A stretch of 22,958 nucleotides of DNA from assembly GCA_021464525.1 (NCBI GenBank), contig JADRCO010001063.1:1-22958 (forward strand), given 5' to 3'. Under the pieces are notes generated by a model, which was given only the letters and a program-made list of their open reading frames with translations, had not been told where the DNA came from and made no database searches. A program made the translations under genes and the position numbers. The first letter of the stretch is position 1. Each line of letters begins with the position of its first letter. This document shows positions 1 through 9,215 of this stretch, one piece after another. Source of the DNA: Rhizophagus sp. LPA8_4_AMF. Lineage: Eukaryota; Glomeromycota; Glomeromycetes; Glomerales; Glomeraceae.

Positions 1-105
1 CGATAGGACCGGTTGGTTGTGGTACGGCATGGTGCTATGCGTAATTTTCATGGGAGGAGCATAGTGCGCTTCTTAGGAAGCCCCTTGTGGCAGGGCCGTA
101 GTACT
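1..105. other. GC-rich segment with nested inverted repeats, possible transposon tail or structured RNA
   Basis: This segment is far richer in G and C than the sequence after it, and the composition changes sharply near position 105. On the + strand TACGGC (23-28) can pair with GCCGTA (95-100) and CTATGC (35-40) with GCATAG (59-64), the latter extended by two G-U pairs. A third, perfect hairpin is GCTTC-TTAG-GAAGC (68-81). Together they make a closed multi-branch fold. No reading frame of note is present. Non-LTR retroelements often end in structured 3' UTRs, so a retroelement tail is one guess. A non-coding RNA cut by the window edge is another. Confidence 0.3.
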
Positions 106-3100
106 TAATTGTGATGAGAAAGTATAAGATTTTCAAAATGCTGGTAAAAATTAAAAATTTGGTAAAATTTATTACAATATTTTTCCCTTTCTATTTTTAG
201 CAAATACTTCTCTATTTCTAAGTTATTTTTATCTTATTAATTTGGATATATAAAATGTATATTATTTTGAACAAATATGTAAATTACAAATTTTCTTGTC
301 CAGTACAATTTTAGTCTGACTTTTAATTATTAATATTATTTTACTAAAATTATATGTTTTAATTCATTGTTATTAATTTGCATTTTAAGCATGAATATAT
401 TGAATACTTTGCATCAATAAATAAATGTGTGCGTGTTAGTAGTTTTTATAAGAAAAGATATGTAAACTTATCACCAATTATCTTTTCCTAGAATATATCA
501 ATGGAATAAATTTGCTAAAAATAAATCTATTTACATAAAAAAACACTTCATACTGTTATTAAGAGCATTTCAATATTTTTTCTAATAATTTTAAGTGCAT
601 GACTAAATATTTACCAAAAGAGAAAATAAAGTAATGACCAAACTCATGTCGTATCCATTCAGAGGTCATTCTTTCTCTTTTCAAATTATTTTCTTTCCAA
701 CGTTTTGATTTTTTGTAGTGACCATCTTTATAATTATTTTTATTAACTCTATTCCTTTTTCCTAATATATTTTTTTTGACGATTTTTTATCTCAAGTTCT
801 ATTGTTTCCATTAACTTATTTAATTCATCACTTGTTTCTTTAATTCTATCTTTACATGATAGAAGAGTAATTTTGTTCTTAATTTTGATTTCAAAATAGG
901 GTCGGTGATTACAATCATTACATAAATGTGTACTGAACGTAGCATCGTAATAATAAATCTGAACTGAATAAAAATTATTTCCAAAAAAAAAGGCTGGTTA
1001 AAAAGGCCATTTAAACAACTGACTTTTTACCTTTGATAGTTCGATTAATGGGCGAGTCATATTTCAAAATTAATGGCTTCTTTAATTTTGTTGGGAGGAT
1101 TGGCAGCTCAAGTCAATGAATTAATTAAAGAAACACCTTGATAAATTTCCAAATTATTGCTTAGAAAAATGGAATAAGAGCTGAAAAAGATGAAATTAAA
1201 ACACTTATTTATATTTGGAAGCTGCTAATTTGTATTGAAGTGTTATTTGAATTGCACATTATATTGTACGGTAAATATATCGCAATAAATTGAACGTGAA
1301 CAAAGATTTTTTCTGTATGAATATTGATAAATAATGTTACAATTATAAGACAAATTAATCATAATTTCATAGAGTTTAACGAATTTTTAATTTTAAAATC
1401 ATGTAATTAGAATTATATTTGATTTATATTTTATACATCGACATGTAATGAAAATCTTTGTGTAAGGTATATATGAACATTTTAGTTATATATAATGAAT
1501 TCGCGCATATTTATCATAAACATTTTATGTAAATTTGGAAAGTAAACTAATAAAACACAATATCTTGACATTATATTTTTTCATAAGGTGAATGTAATTC
1601 ATATATTTGAAGATAATTGTTCAGAGCAAAGCGAAAAGACTATATATTGTCCACGCACTGATCAATTTCTCTGTCGTTCACGTGACGTTATCCAATGAAA
1701 TCGCAAATTTTAGTTTTATCTCCGGGCTTACAACGGTTCTCGTTCCTAGTATTTATCTAAATAATATTTATAGCATATGAAAATTGTGACATGCTTTATA
1801 CCATAGTTTAAATTGTGATATAATTTAAAAATAAATGAGAGAAGAAAATGATAAAAAAATAATGAATATCAGGTAACATACCTATAGACCATCATCATTA
1901 GAACTTTCCGTTAAACCCAACATGTATAGTTAATAAATTCATTGTGGTGTAAGAAATTTTATATCTGTTATTATGAGTAAGTTTTACTTGTTTATAGAAT
2001 TAATTAAGTAAACATAATGTAAGTAAAAATTAATTACTGATCCGACTCTGATCCGTGTATGAACGATAAACTAATTGAAATCTAATAAACTAAAAATAAA
2101 CGCTTTGAATATATTCAGAATATGCAATTTAAGGCGGCGCAGTATATTTTATAATTTTATTTTTGCAAAGTTATTTAGCTTGAAAGATTGAAAAAAATTG
2201 GAAAATTCGCGTAATTTTTGCTATTTTGATGCTATTAAAATATAAATAATAAAATATATATTCTGCATTTTTTATTTAACTTTTTTTTTAAAGAATACAG
2301 TAACCCAAAAGTATATATACAAAAAAATTTAAGACATCTACCTGGTATTTTTATGAGGCAAAAAAAAAGTAATACAAATTTATGAAGAAATATTGCCAAA
2401 ATTTAGCTAATTGGCAATTTTAAGTATTTTACTCAAAATTTCAAGATTTGTGATATTGATATCTAATACTTATGACAAAAATTTCAGTGGATTTTGTTAA
2501 AAATTGATTAAACCTATCTACAGGGGAAAAAAAGATTTCATATGTTTTACAAATTTTTACATTCCTAGACGGATTTGTAAGATTAAGAATTACAATTAAA
2601 CACTTGGATAAAAAAAAGATCTAATCTTATAATATTTTCTACAAATTTTAAGTTAATCTAAAAAAGATTAATCTTAGTAAAAATTTTACGAACTTATCTA
2701 AAAGATTTGGATCAGCAACCAAATTTCTATCGATCATATGCGGAACAGCAATAAAAATTTAAAGTTAATATCATTAACTTTTAAAAAAAAGAATTTTAAC
2801 AATAATGATGTGGGACTAGACTGGGCCGGACTGATCCAGCCCTAGATTTCAATTTTCAAATTTATAAAATTGCCATGAATAAATAAGTATTTCTCATTAA
2901 GTATAAAATAAATAAATATTGAGTTATAATAATTTACAAATGTTTTATACTATTAATAATAATCAATATTACTGTACATAAATGAGACCTTTATAAAAAT
3001 AAAAAATATTTATTTAGGAAATTAAAAATTTAATATTTAATAACCTAAATCTATAAAATTTGAAATTTGTACAAAATAGTATGATAACCTACCGATATAG

Positions 3101-3660
3101 ACAACAATACGATATAAATCGTTTGTTTTGTATATGTCAAGAAAAAAAAGTACATTAATAAAGATTATAAAAATATTACTATATTTTCAATCATTTTAAA
3201 TGAATGCTCAATTTTTTTTTTTTTGTTTTTTTGATTCTTTCTAAAAAGGATTAAGATTTTGTGAATAAATAAGAAACACAATAATTTAGTTTCTTTTGAC
3301 TATAATGGAAATAATCAATTTAAATAGGAAAAAAATTTTGTATATCCGATATTGCTAAATTTCATGATTTTCAACGTGCATAATAATATTGTATTGGTTA
3401 AAAAGATAAAAAACTTATAATGTAATTAAATTAGAAACTTCATTGGTAAAAATTATTTTAACTACCTAATAAAGCGGTAACGTTATCACCCAAATCAACG
3501 ATTACCGATTTCGTGTTATTTAACATTCTCAATACTGCAATAGAAGTTACAATGAAAGAATTACCAAAGAGAAATGTTACACAAATCGCCACATAATAAA
3601 TTTGAGAAATATGACGGCTGATCAACAACATGCATAATTAGAAATAATTAGACGACTTAT
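106..3660. other. Long AT-rich intergenic region, no gene seen
   Basis: About 3.5 kb of very A/T-rich sequence with frequent stops in all frames and many homopolymer runs. I found no convincing exon chain. Small structured spots stand out. A perfect palindrome AAGATTAATCTT lies at 2664-2675 among several related aagat/atctt words (2575-2710). A short GC-rich patch (about 2810-2850) contains GGGC and GCCC arms. Both look like remnants of old repeats rather than functional sites. Confidence 0.55.
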
Positions 3661-3663
3661 TAT

Positions 3664-3679
3664 ATTGCGCAATGCGCAT
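3664..3679. promoter_or_regulatory. Overlapping palindromes TTGCGCAA and ATGCGCAT upstream of the Sel1 gene
   Basis: ATTGCGCAAT (3664-3673) is a perfect palindrome and overlaps a second one, ATGCGCAT (3672-3679). The first matches the known ideal site for C/EBP-type bZIP dimers. It lies about 50 bp upstream of the TATA box and about 100 bp upstream of the start codon of the Sel1 gene, a sensible place for an activator site. That a bZIP factor binds here is inference. Confidence 0.35.
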
Positions 3680-3724
3680 GTTTGCTATGCAACCGTATGT
3701 AACATTACACGACTAATAATACAG

Positions 3725-3735
3725 TATATATAAAA
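3725..3735 (+). promoter_or_regulatory. TATA box of the Sel1-repeat gene
   Basis: TATATATAAAA lies about 40 bp upstream of the ATG at 3776. It is followed by a T-rich stretch and a pyrimidine-rich leader. Spacing and sequence fit a core RNA polymerase II promoter with a short 5' leader. Confidence 0.55.
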
Positions 3736-3775
3736 CGACTTTTTTTTTACTCCTGATTATTTATTTATATTCATT

Positions 3776-5131
3776 ATGTCCGATAATAATAATTTATCTG
3801 ATTCACATTCACAAAATAATATTTATTTATCAAAAAATTCAAATATTATAAAATATGAATCAACATTTAAATTTAATATTAAAAGTCCTAATATAATTTT
3901 TATTAATGATTTTATGACAAAACTTTTTAAAGTATTATTACAAGAATTGTATATAATCCTTTTAAATGCAGAAGTTGAAGAAATTTGTGATTCTAAAAAA
4001 GATAAATTAAATGAATTTATAAATAATTATTTATTTGAATATGATTTAGATCCTAAAAATGTATTTGAAATGATGACAAGTAATTCTCAAAATATTTATT
4101 ATTATTCAAGTTTGGTTGGATTTTTTTATCAAAATGGAATTGGATGTAATGTAGATAAAATTAAAGCATATGAAATATTTTCTAATGCTGTTAAAAATAA
4201 TCAAAGATCAAAATCAAAATCAAAATTGGATCAAGAAAATGAATCTATTTCATTTTATTGTAATGATAATAATAATTTAAATGAAATAATTGTACAATAT
4301 TTTTATTCATTATTTCTTTATAAAGATGTTATATTATGTAGAAAGGATAATTATAAATTACATAAGAGAAATGCTGAAAAGGGGGATCCAGTATCACAAT
4401 ATTATATAGGTATTTGTTGTCATTATGGTAAAAATATTGATGGAGATTATGAAAAATCATTTGAATGGTATTTAAAATCATCAGAAGGAGGAAATATTAA
4501 AGCAACTTATGTATTAGGTTTAAGATATATGTTAGGTTTACGTTATCATAATGGATATTATATTATGAAAGATGAAGAAAAAGGTTTTGAATTAATTTTA
4601 GAATCTGCTGAAGGAGGACATAAGTATGCATCACATAAGGTGGGAGAATTTTATGAAAATGGTATATGCGTTTTAAAAGATAAGAAGAAAGCTTTTGAAT
4701 GGTATTTAAAAGCTGCAAATAAAGGTGATAGTCATTGTCAACATTTAATAGCAAATTATTACTATGAAGGAATTTATGTATCAAAAAATGAAAAGAAAGG
4801 ATTTTATTGGAATAGGAAAGCTGCAATAAATGGTCATTATGATTCTCAATATAAATTAGCAGAACATTATTTGAGTAATAAGAATGGGAAGAAAGCATTT
4901 AAATGGTATTTGAAATTAGCCAATAAAAATTCTATAAGAGCAATTTATTTAGTTGCAAAATGTTATAGAGATGGTAATGGAACTGATAAAAATTTGGATG
5001 AAGCTTCAAAATGGTTTAGCAAATATGAATTATCAAAAATTTATGGATGTAAACTGATTACCTTGGATAATTTTTTGGATGGTTTAGATATCAATGCCTT
5101 TGAAATAGAAACATATAAATACCTTCCTTAA
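3776..5131 (+). CDS. Sel1-like repeat (SLR) protein, 451 residues
   Basis: An intact, uninterrupted frame encodes a helical solenoid built of Sel1-type repeats of about 36 residues. Repeats are visible at roughly residues 106-141, 203-238, 240-281, 283-317, 319-353, 355-384 and 386-418. They show the family pattern of a short G-rich turn (FYENGI, YYEGIY) and an A-F-E-W-Y-L-K-A-A type second helix. Residues 142-200 form a low-complexity linker. The N-terminal 100 residues are polar at first and then helical; there is no signal peptide and no kinase domain. SLR proteins act as cytosolic scaffolds for protein complexes, and such genes are greatly expanded in Rhizophagus-type fungi; the partner here is unknown. 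The ATG follows a TATA box by about 40 bp and AATAAA lies 80 bp after the stop. One repeat carries an exact-length internal duplication (4514-4549). Confidence 0.9.
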   Translation: MSDNNNLSDSHSQNNIYLSKNSNIIKYESTFKFNIKSPNIIFINDFMTKLFKVLLQELYIILLNAEVEEICDSKKDKLNEFINNYLFEYDLDPKNVFEMMTSNSQNIYYYSSLVGFFYQNGIGCNVDKIKAYEIFSNAVKNNQRSKSKSKLDQENESISFYCNDNNNLNEIIVQYFYSLFLYKDVILCRKDNYKLHKRNAEKGDPVSQYYIGICCHYGKNIDGDYEKSFEWYLKSSEGGNIKATYVLGLRYMLGLRYHNGYYIMKDEEKGFELILESAEGGHKYASHKVGEFYENGICVLKDKKKAFEWYLKAANKGDSHCQHLIANYYYEGIYVSKNEKKGFYWNRKAAINGHYDSQYKLAEHYLSNKNGKKAFKWYLKLANKNSIRAIYLVAKCYRDGNGTDKNLDEASKWFSKYELSKIYGCKLITLDNFLDGLDINAFEIETYKYLP

Positions 5132-5707
5132 ATTTATTTTATTGTAAGAACTATTTATATATGCAAATATCATAATTTATATAGAAAATGTACAAGCATT
5201 ATTTTATATTAATAAAATGAGAATTTATTAACTATTTTTAAATGCTGTAAATGTGGGGAGCACGCAATCAAAATTCTAAGCTAGATTACTTCCATTATTA
5301 TCTTATGAGTTTATGATCAATTATACAACTGAAACATTGCGTAATTGTAATTCTAAATACTCTGATTTGGTTACAAAATAAGTACAATGTAATCATCAAC
5401 ATTTTCAAAAACTAATTTCCTGAAATGAACAATCTTAAATGATGTGATGAAATTAACAAAAAACTTGGGAAAAAGATGTTCTCTTCTATTGTTAAGTAGA
5501 TATTTCTATTAAGAAAATCAAAGATTTAACATAACTGTTAGCGTGTTTTTTGCTTGATATAGTATTCAGGTAATTTAAAATCTTATTACTATTCAGTCAA
5601 TAAAATCTATAAATTCACAACCTGTCAATAAATCTCATACTAAAATATTCTTTTTTGATTATCTTTCAATAGTACTATTATTATTAATTTAAATTTAGCA
5701 GAAAATT
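5132..5707. other. Convergent intergenic region between the Sel1 and RPC7 genes
   Basis: The two flanking genes point toward each other, so this AT-rich stretch holds both 3' ends. Apart from the AATAAA of the left gene I see no gene or strong repeat in it. No canonical AATAAA is obvious for the minus-strand gene. Confidence 0.6.
5211..5216 (+). terminator. Polyadenylation signal AATAAA for the Sel1 gene
   Basis: AATAAA lies 80 bases after the TAA of the Sel1-repeat gene on the same strand. Because the surroundings are A/T-rich, chance occurrence is possible. Confidence 0.4.
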
Positions 5708-6346
5708 TTAATCAAAATATGCTTCTCCTTCACCTCCTCCATCATCATCAAATGCATCATTTACTCCATCATCAAAATAACTTTCAATATAATCCGCAGC
5801 TTCTTCATATTCTTCATCCTCTAGATCTTGTTCCATATTTGAATATTTTTCAAACTCATTTTCGTTCTCATGTTCTACATTTTTAGTCTTTTCTCTACCT
5901 TCTTGTTCTAAAAATTGTCCAAATGTCAAATTCAGATCAAATTGATCTTTCTTTTGATTTGTATCAGTGGAATTTGTTACTCTTATTGAGTTATCTTTAA
6001 CAATATGTAACTCATGTGGAAAAAATGCTAAATCTGTTTTGACATCTTGCAATGAACGTTGAATTTTCTTTTTTTTGAATTGATCAGTATATCGTTGAAT
6101 ATCATGTGAGAGAGGTGTTGAAGTTATAAGAAAAGGCGAATCTTTAAGAGATGCTTTATATACAAACAATGCTTTAAGCACTTCCTGTTCATCTTCAGAG
6201 GGGGGCATTGATTCTTGAAATTCAATCCTAGGAGAGGTGTCACTTGAAAGAGTTTGATCTAATTCACTAGATGATTTTCCAAGCAAAATATTCTTTGGTC
6301 GTCCACGTTTTGAACGAGTAAAGCTTGTTCTAGATCCTTTTTTCAT
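5708..6346 (-). CDS. RNA polymerase III subunit RPC7 / Rpc31-like protein, 212 residues
   Basis: The predicted protein matches the layout of the RPC7 family (yeast Rpc31, animal POLR3G). The N-terminus is basic and low in complexity, with KRGRPKN at residues 14-19. A central block (about 54-114) ends in FFPHELH, resembling the family motif with PxF, D-I-x-R-Y and a final P-x-E-L/M. From about residue 158 to the end there is a long acidic tail containing DYIESYFDDG (185-194), close to the family's terminal D-Y-I-x-S-Y-F-E/D-D-G signature. In the family this subunit belongs to the RPC3-RPC6-RPC7 subcomplex needed for Pol III initiation on tRNA and 5S genes; it acts in the nucleus. The frame is intact with no visible intron. 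Upstream on its strand lies a pyrimidine-rich leader. The call rests on remembered family motifs, not on an alignment. Confidence 0.8.
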   Translation of the reverse strand: MKKGSRTSFTRSKRGRPKNILLGKSSSELDQTLSSDTSPRIEFQESMPPSEDEQEVLKALFVYKASLKDSPFLITSTPLSHDIQRYTDQFKKKKIQRSLQDVKTDLAFFPHELHIVKDNSIRVTNSTDTNQKKDQFDLNLTFGQFLEQEGREKTKNVEHENENEFEKYSNMEQDLEDEEYEEAADYIESYFDDGVNDAFDDDGGGEGEAYFD

Positions 6347-7240
6347 AGTTGTACCAAATATAGTTGAATCTTGAGATGATAGAGAAAGGAAGAAAAGATA
6401 TAAGATTGATATTTAAATAAAATTATTAAATCATTTGGTGTATAGTATGACTCAGACTGAAACAACTTACATTATTGACATAATAAAAGAAACTACACCA
6501 CACATAATTCATACATTCTTTCTTCTTAACGGAAATCTTGGATAGCCAATAAAAATTCTTATACTGCATAATAGTTTTTCACAAATTAAATATTATTCAT
6601 TCTTTATATCGGCTGTTTTGATCAAAGAAAAACATTTTATGTGGAATGACGCTGTTTTGATTAAAGAAAAACATTTTATATGGAATGACGTAATACATAA
6701 AAAATTAAATATTGACGTAAATCCCGAAGCAACTGAAAATATAATTAAGACTAGAATAGATACTCAATAAATAATCAATTGAATTAATAATTAGATTTCT
6801 CACATTATAATATAATGAATTCTTTATTGAATTTAGTATTTACAATAATTTTTTGACAGTAATAGTACATATCGTCAAATAAAACTTTTATGTTCATATC
6901 ATGAATTTTTTTTTAATTTTCTTCTTTGAAAACAGTATCAGTAATGACCTACAAAGAAATTTTATACAAGAATCGAAAAGTAATACCAAAAGAAACTGAT
7001 GAACCAAGCCGCCTAATGATAACATCACTTAGGTGGAAATAAATAGCCAGAAAGTCACTCCGTAACTTAAAGGCTCGCACCAAAGAAAAAACTACTCAAT
7101 TATTTAAATAAATGATTAGTTCAAATCAAATTCAAAAAGAAGCACATATTTTTCTTTCATCTAACGATGCTATACGTAAATACTGTCAGGTATAGAATGA
7201 TGTATTATATAAAGGCCCGGTATTGATATAAAACATCAAT
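6347..7240. other. Upstream region of the RPC7-like gene, no further gene seen
   Basis: The part nearest the RPC7-like gene holds its leader and presumably its promoter. On the minus strand a C/T-rich tract ends just before the ATG and an A/T-rich TATTTAAATA-like sequence lies further up. The rest is AT-rich intergenic DNA with a short tandem duplication (6612-6689). I see no coding region. Confidence 0.5.
6612..6689. repeat. Tandem duplication, two 39-bp copies
   Basis: Two directly adjoining 39-bp copies (6612-6650 and 6651-6689) differ at only two positions. Each begins GCTGTTTTGAT and ends TGGAATGAC. The near-identity suggests a recent slippage or replication event. It lies about 270 bp upstream of the RPC7-like start. 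Confidence 0.9.
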
Positions 7241-8020
7241 TAATTATGAATAGGCGTGGGCGGAACCGTAATGGTCTCCGCACATGACAAAAGGTTTCGT
7301 TAGAGTCGGAAATGGTGACTATAGATTTATTATCCAATGGAGGCGTGCGACGGAGGATCGTGATAAAAGTGCCTGATTTTGTAGAGAAATTTCGGGAGAC
7401 ATCTGGCGGAACGTTAGGTTTCTAAAGGATAGGAGTAATTGTCATGTTCAGGTCCGTTAAATGACGATACCAGGCCGTGCGAGTGTAAAAATCGAGTATT
7501 TGGCTACAATCGTAACGTTGATGTATATCAGAGTTCCAGAGATCTATATTGTGAAAATCGCGATATAGTGACGAGGGTCACCTTTGGTAATGGCGGCAAT
7601 GGTAATTTCTTCCTGTTTTTCTTTTTTGACGACACGCCCAATTCTTTAAAGTTTTACGATCAGCTTCCGTGATTCCCATCCATCATGGTGGTTCGGAATG
7701 TAGCCTATATATTTCTCTGGTACATGTTGGATACGTTTAATAACCGTGGGAATAGCTTTTTCGGTTTTGGCGTGTAATAAAATGGGTTTCAAACGATTCG
7801 TCTGTCCTTCTTGTTCAATATCATGCGTGTTAATCTGCAATCTTTTGTTTGGATCTAACTACGTCAAAACGTAGCGAAGAATATTTTTTGTAGTATAGGC
7901 GACGATGTTATATTGTAATTTTTCGGAACGGTTCAAATGACCATAAATATGACGAGGATCTTTTCGAAACTTTTTAATCGTGATGGTATAGTTGACTCAA
8001 GTACCACATCCACGTGTGTT
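7240..8020. pseudogene. GC-richer island with decayed coding-like sequence, strand uncertain
   Basis: Base composition rises well above the surroundings. On the minus strand open stretches follow each other across stops and shifts. One runs from about 8005 to 7640 with a TAG and an upstream TGA, and contains peptides such as KKFRKDPRHIYGHLNRSEK and HVPEKYIGYIPNHHDGW. Further open stretches run to about 7240. The plus strand also has a 77-residue frame (7439-7672) and other open pieces, because stops are rare at this composition. I recognise no family. It is best read as an old gene or mobile-element fragment broken by several stops and shifts. Confidence 0.3.
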
Positions 8021-8066
8021 ATAATTTTTTGTTTCTGGATCTTTGAGCTATTCCATAAAGTTTAAT
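8021..8066 (-). pseudogene. Short remnant of a tyrosine-kinase-like domain
   Basis: On the minus strand the sequence reads IKLYGIAQ, then after one extra base DPETKNY. This is the strand-4/strand-5 region that precedes the hinge in the kinase family of these fungi. The same place reads KIYGISQNPDTKDY in the kinase fragments near 19940 in this window. Neither side of this 46-bp piece continues as kinase, so it looks like a sliver left after rearrangement. The match is short and could be partly fortuitous. Confidence 0.4.
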
Positions 8067-8978
8067 ACCGCCAGCGCCAATATAAATTGATTTATAATGT
8101 GATGTAATCTATTCAACAAAATAAAATTTTCAAATTATGTTAAATAATAAATTAATAATACCCTCGTTCATCCTCCTACATTTTACGTAAGGCCGCAGAG
8201 ACGAAGTATAGTCTATTTTGGTCATAGTACACGTTATTAAGGCTTTGTGTATTTGTTAGGAGGAGGAGAGGCACTAGGGTGTATAGACCGCATGGTAAAC
8301 TAGTTGTTCTAAATTAAGGACAGAATAAAAATGTAAATAACAGAAAAAAAAAATAAAAGGTGTTATTTTAATAGTAAACTATTGTCTATGTTGTTAGAAA
8401 ACTCTTTCAACCGATATTGGAAAGGATATGATATGTTTTTATTGCTAAATAAACGTCCAACAACCACGAAAAATTTGGCTCCAAAAATTTACGGAAAGAG
8501 TTCTCCCTCTTTTTTTTTCTTTTAATGTTCTCCTTAAAAAAGTTTAATTAATTATACGCTTTAATCATTATAACTCGTGAAATACTTATTTTTTATCATC
8601 CAAGTTCATTAATTTGTAACCACTCTGGTCTTATACAGTATTTACCAATCAATAAAGCAAAATTTTCACATATAAGTAAATTTTATTTCTATAAATACAG
8701 TACGTATTTCGTAAATGAGTATCTACCTTTATGCAGATGGAAATTTTACATGAATATTTTGGTACTTGTCTGCTGCTATTTAAAAAAAAATAGCACCCAG
8801 GCCGCACGGCGAGGACGTCAGTACCATTTGCGACCCAAAAAAATAAAATATAGTAGTGTATTGCAACTAAATTACAAGTACAACTACTCAAGTGTAGTAT
8901 AATGTTCTTTTTAGTTTTCCATATGTGAGAAAGACCGAAAGAGAGAAGGAAGACCGAGAGAAAGATGAGATATAGTTA
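8067..8978. other. Intergenic region, no gene seen
   Basis: AT-rich DNA with a slightly GC-richer patch at about 8160-8300, which has weakly matching inverted ends (CCTCCTACA and TGTTAGGAGG). That could be a worn mobile-element remnant. No convincing reading frame is present. Confidence 0.45.
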
Positions 8979-9215
8979 TCAACGGGGTAGTAAGACCCCG
9001 AGAAATCCTGAAAAATAAATAAAATTTTTACCAAGGCCTTCGACCGGTAAGGAAGATACGTAACCAACTCCTACTCGAGAGTCAGTAGACCTTACAACGG
9101 GTGCAATCAAAGGTAACCTGGGGGACCGTTTTAACCCTACAGTCAAAAGGGAAAGGTAACTTGGACCTTTAATAGAGCGCGACCGTTTTAAACCCTTACA
9201 GTCAAAAGGGAACAA
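8979..9215. repeat. GC-richer segment with a hairpin and an imperfect direct repeat
   Basis: A perfect hairpin CGGGGT-AGTAAG-ACCCCG lies at 8983-9000. Further on, two related units (9109-9151 and 9152-9210) each begin AAAGGTAAC and end with GACCGTTTTAA, a CCCTACAG or CCCTTACAG word, and TCAAAAGGG. The second unit is longer by about 16 bp in the middle. The minus strand stays open for 78 codons here, but the encoded peptide is repetitive and resembles nothing I know, so I treat this as repeat DNA. Confidence 0.5.

Noticed and set aside
4563..4898. 111-codon minus-strand frame inside the Sel1 gene
   Set aside because: It is antisense to an intact gene with clear domain repeats; its H/L/S-rich text is a shadow.
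7439..7672. 77-codon plus-strand frame starting MSCSGPLNDD
   Set aside because: It lies in the GC-richer island where open frames occur on both strands. There is no recognisable domain and the end is a phenylalanine run from a T-rich tract.
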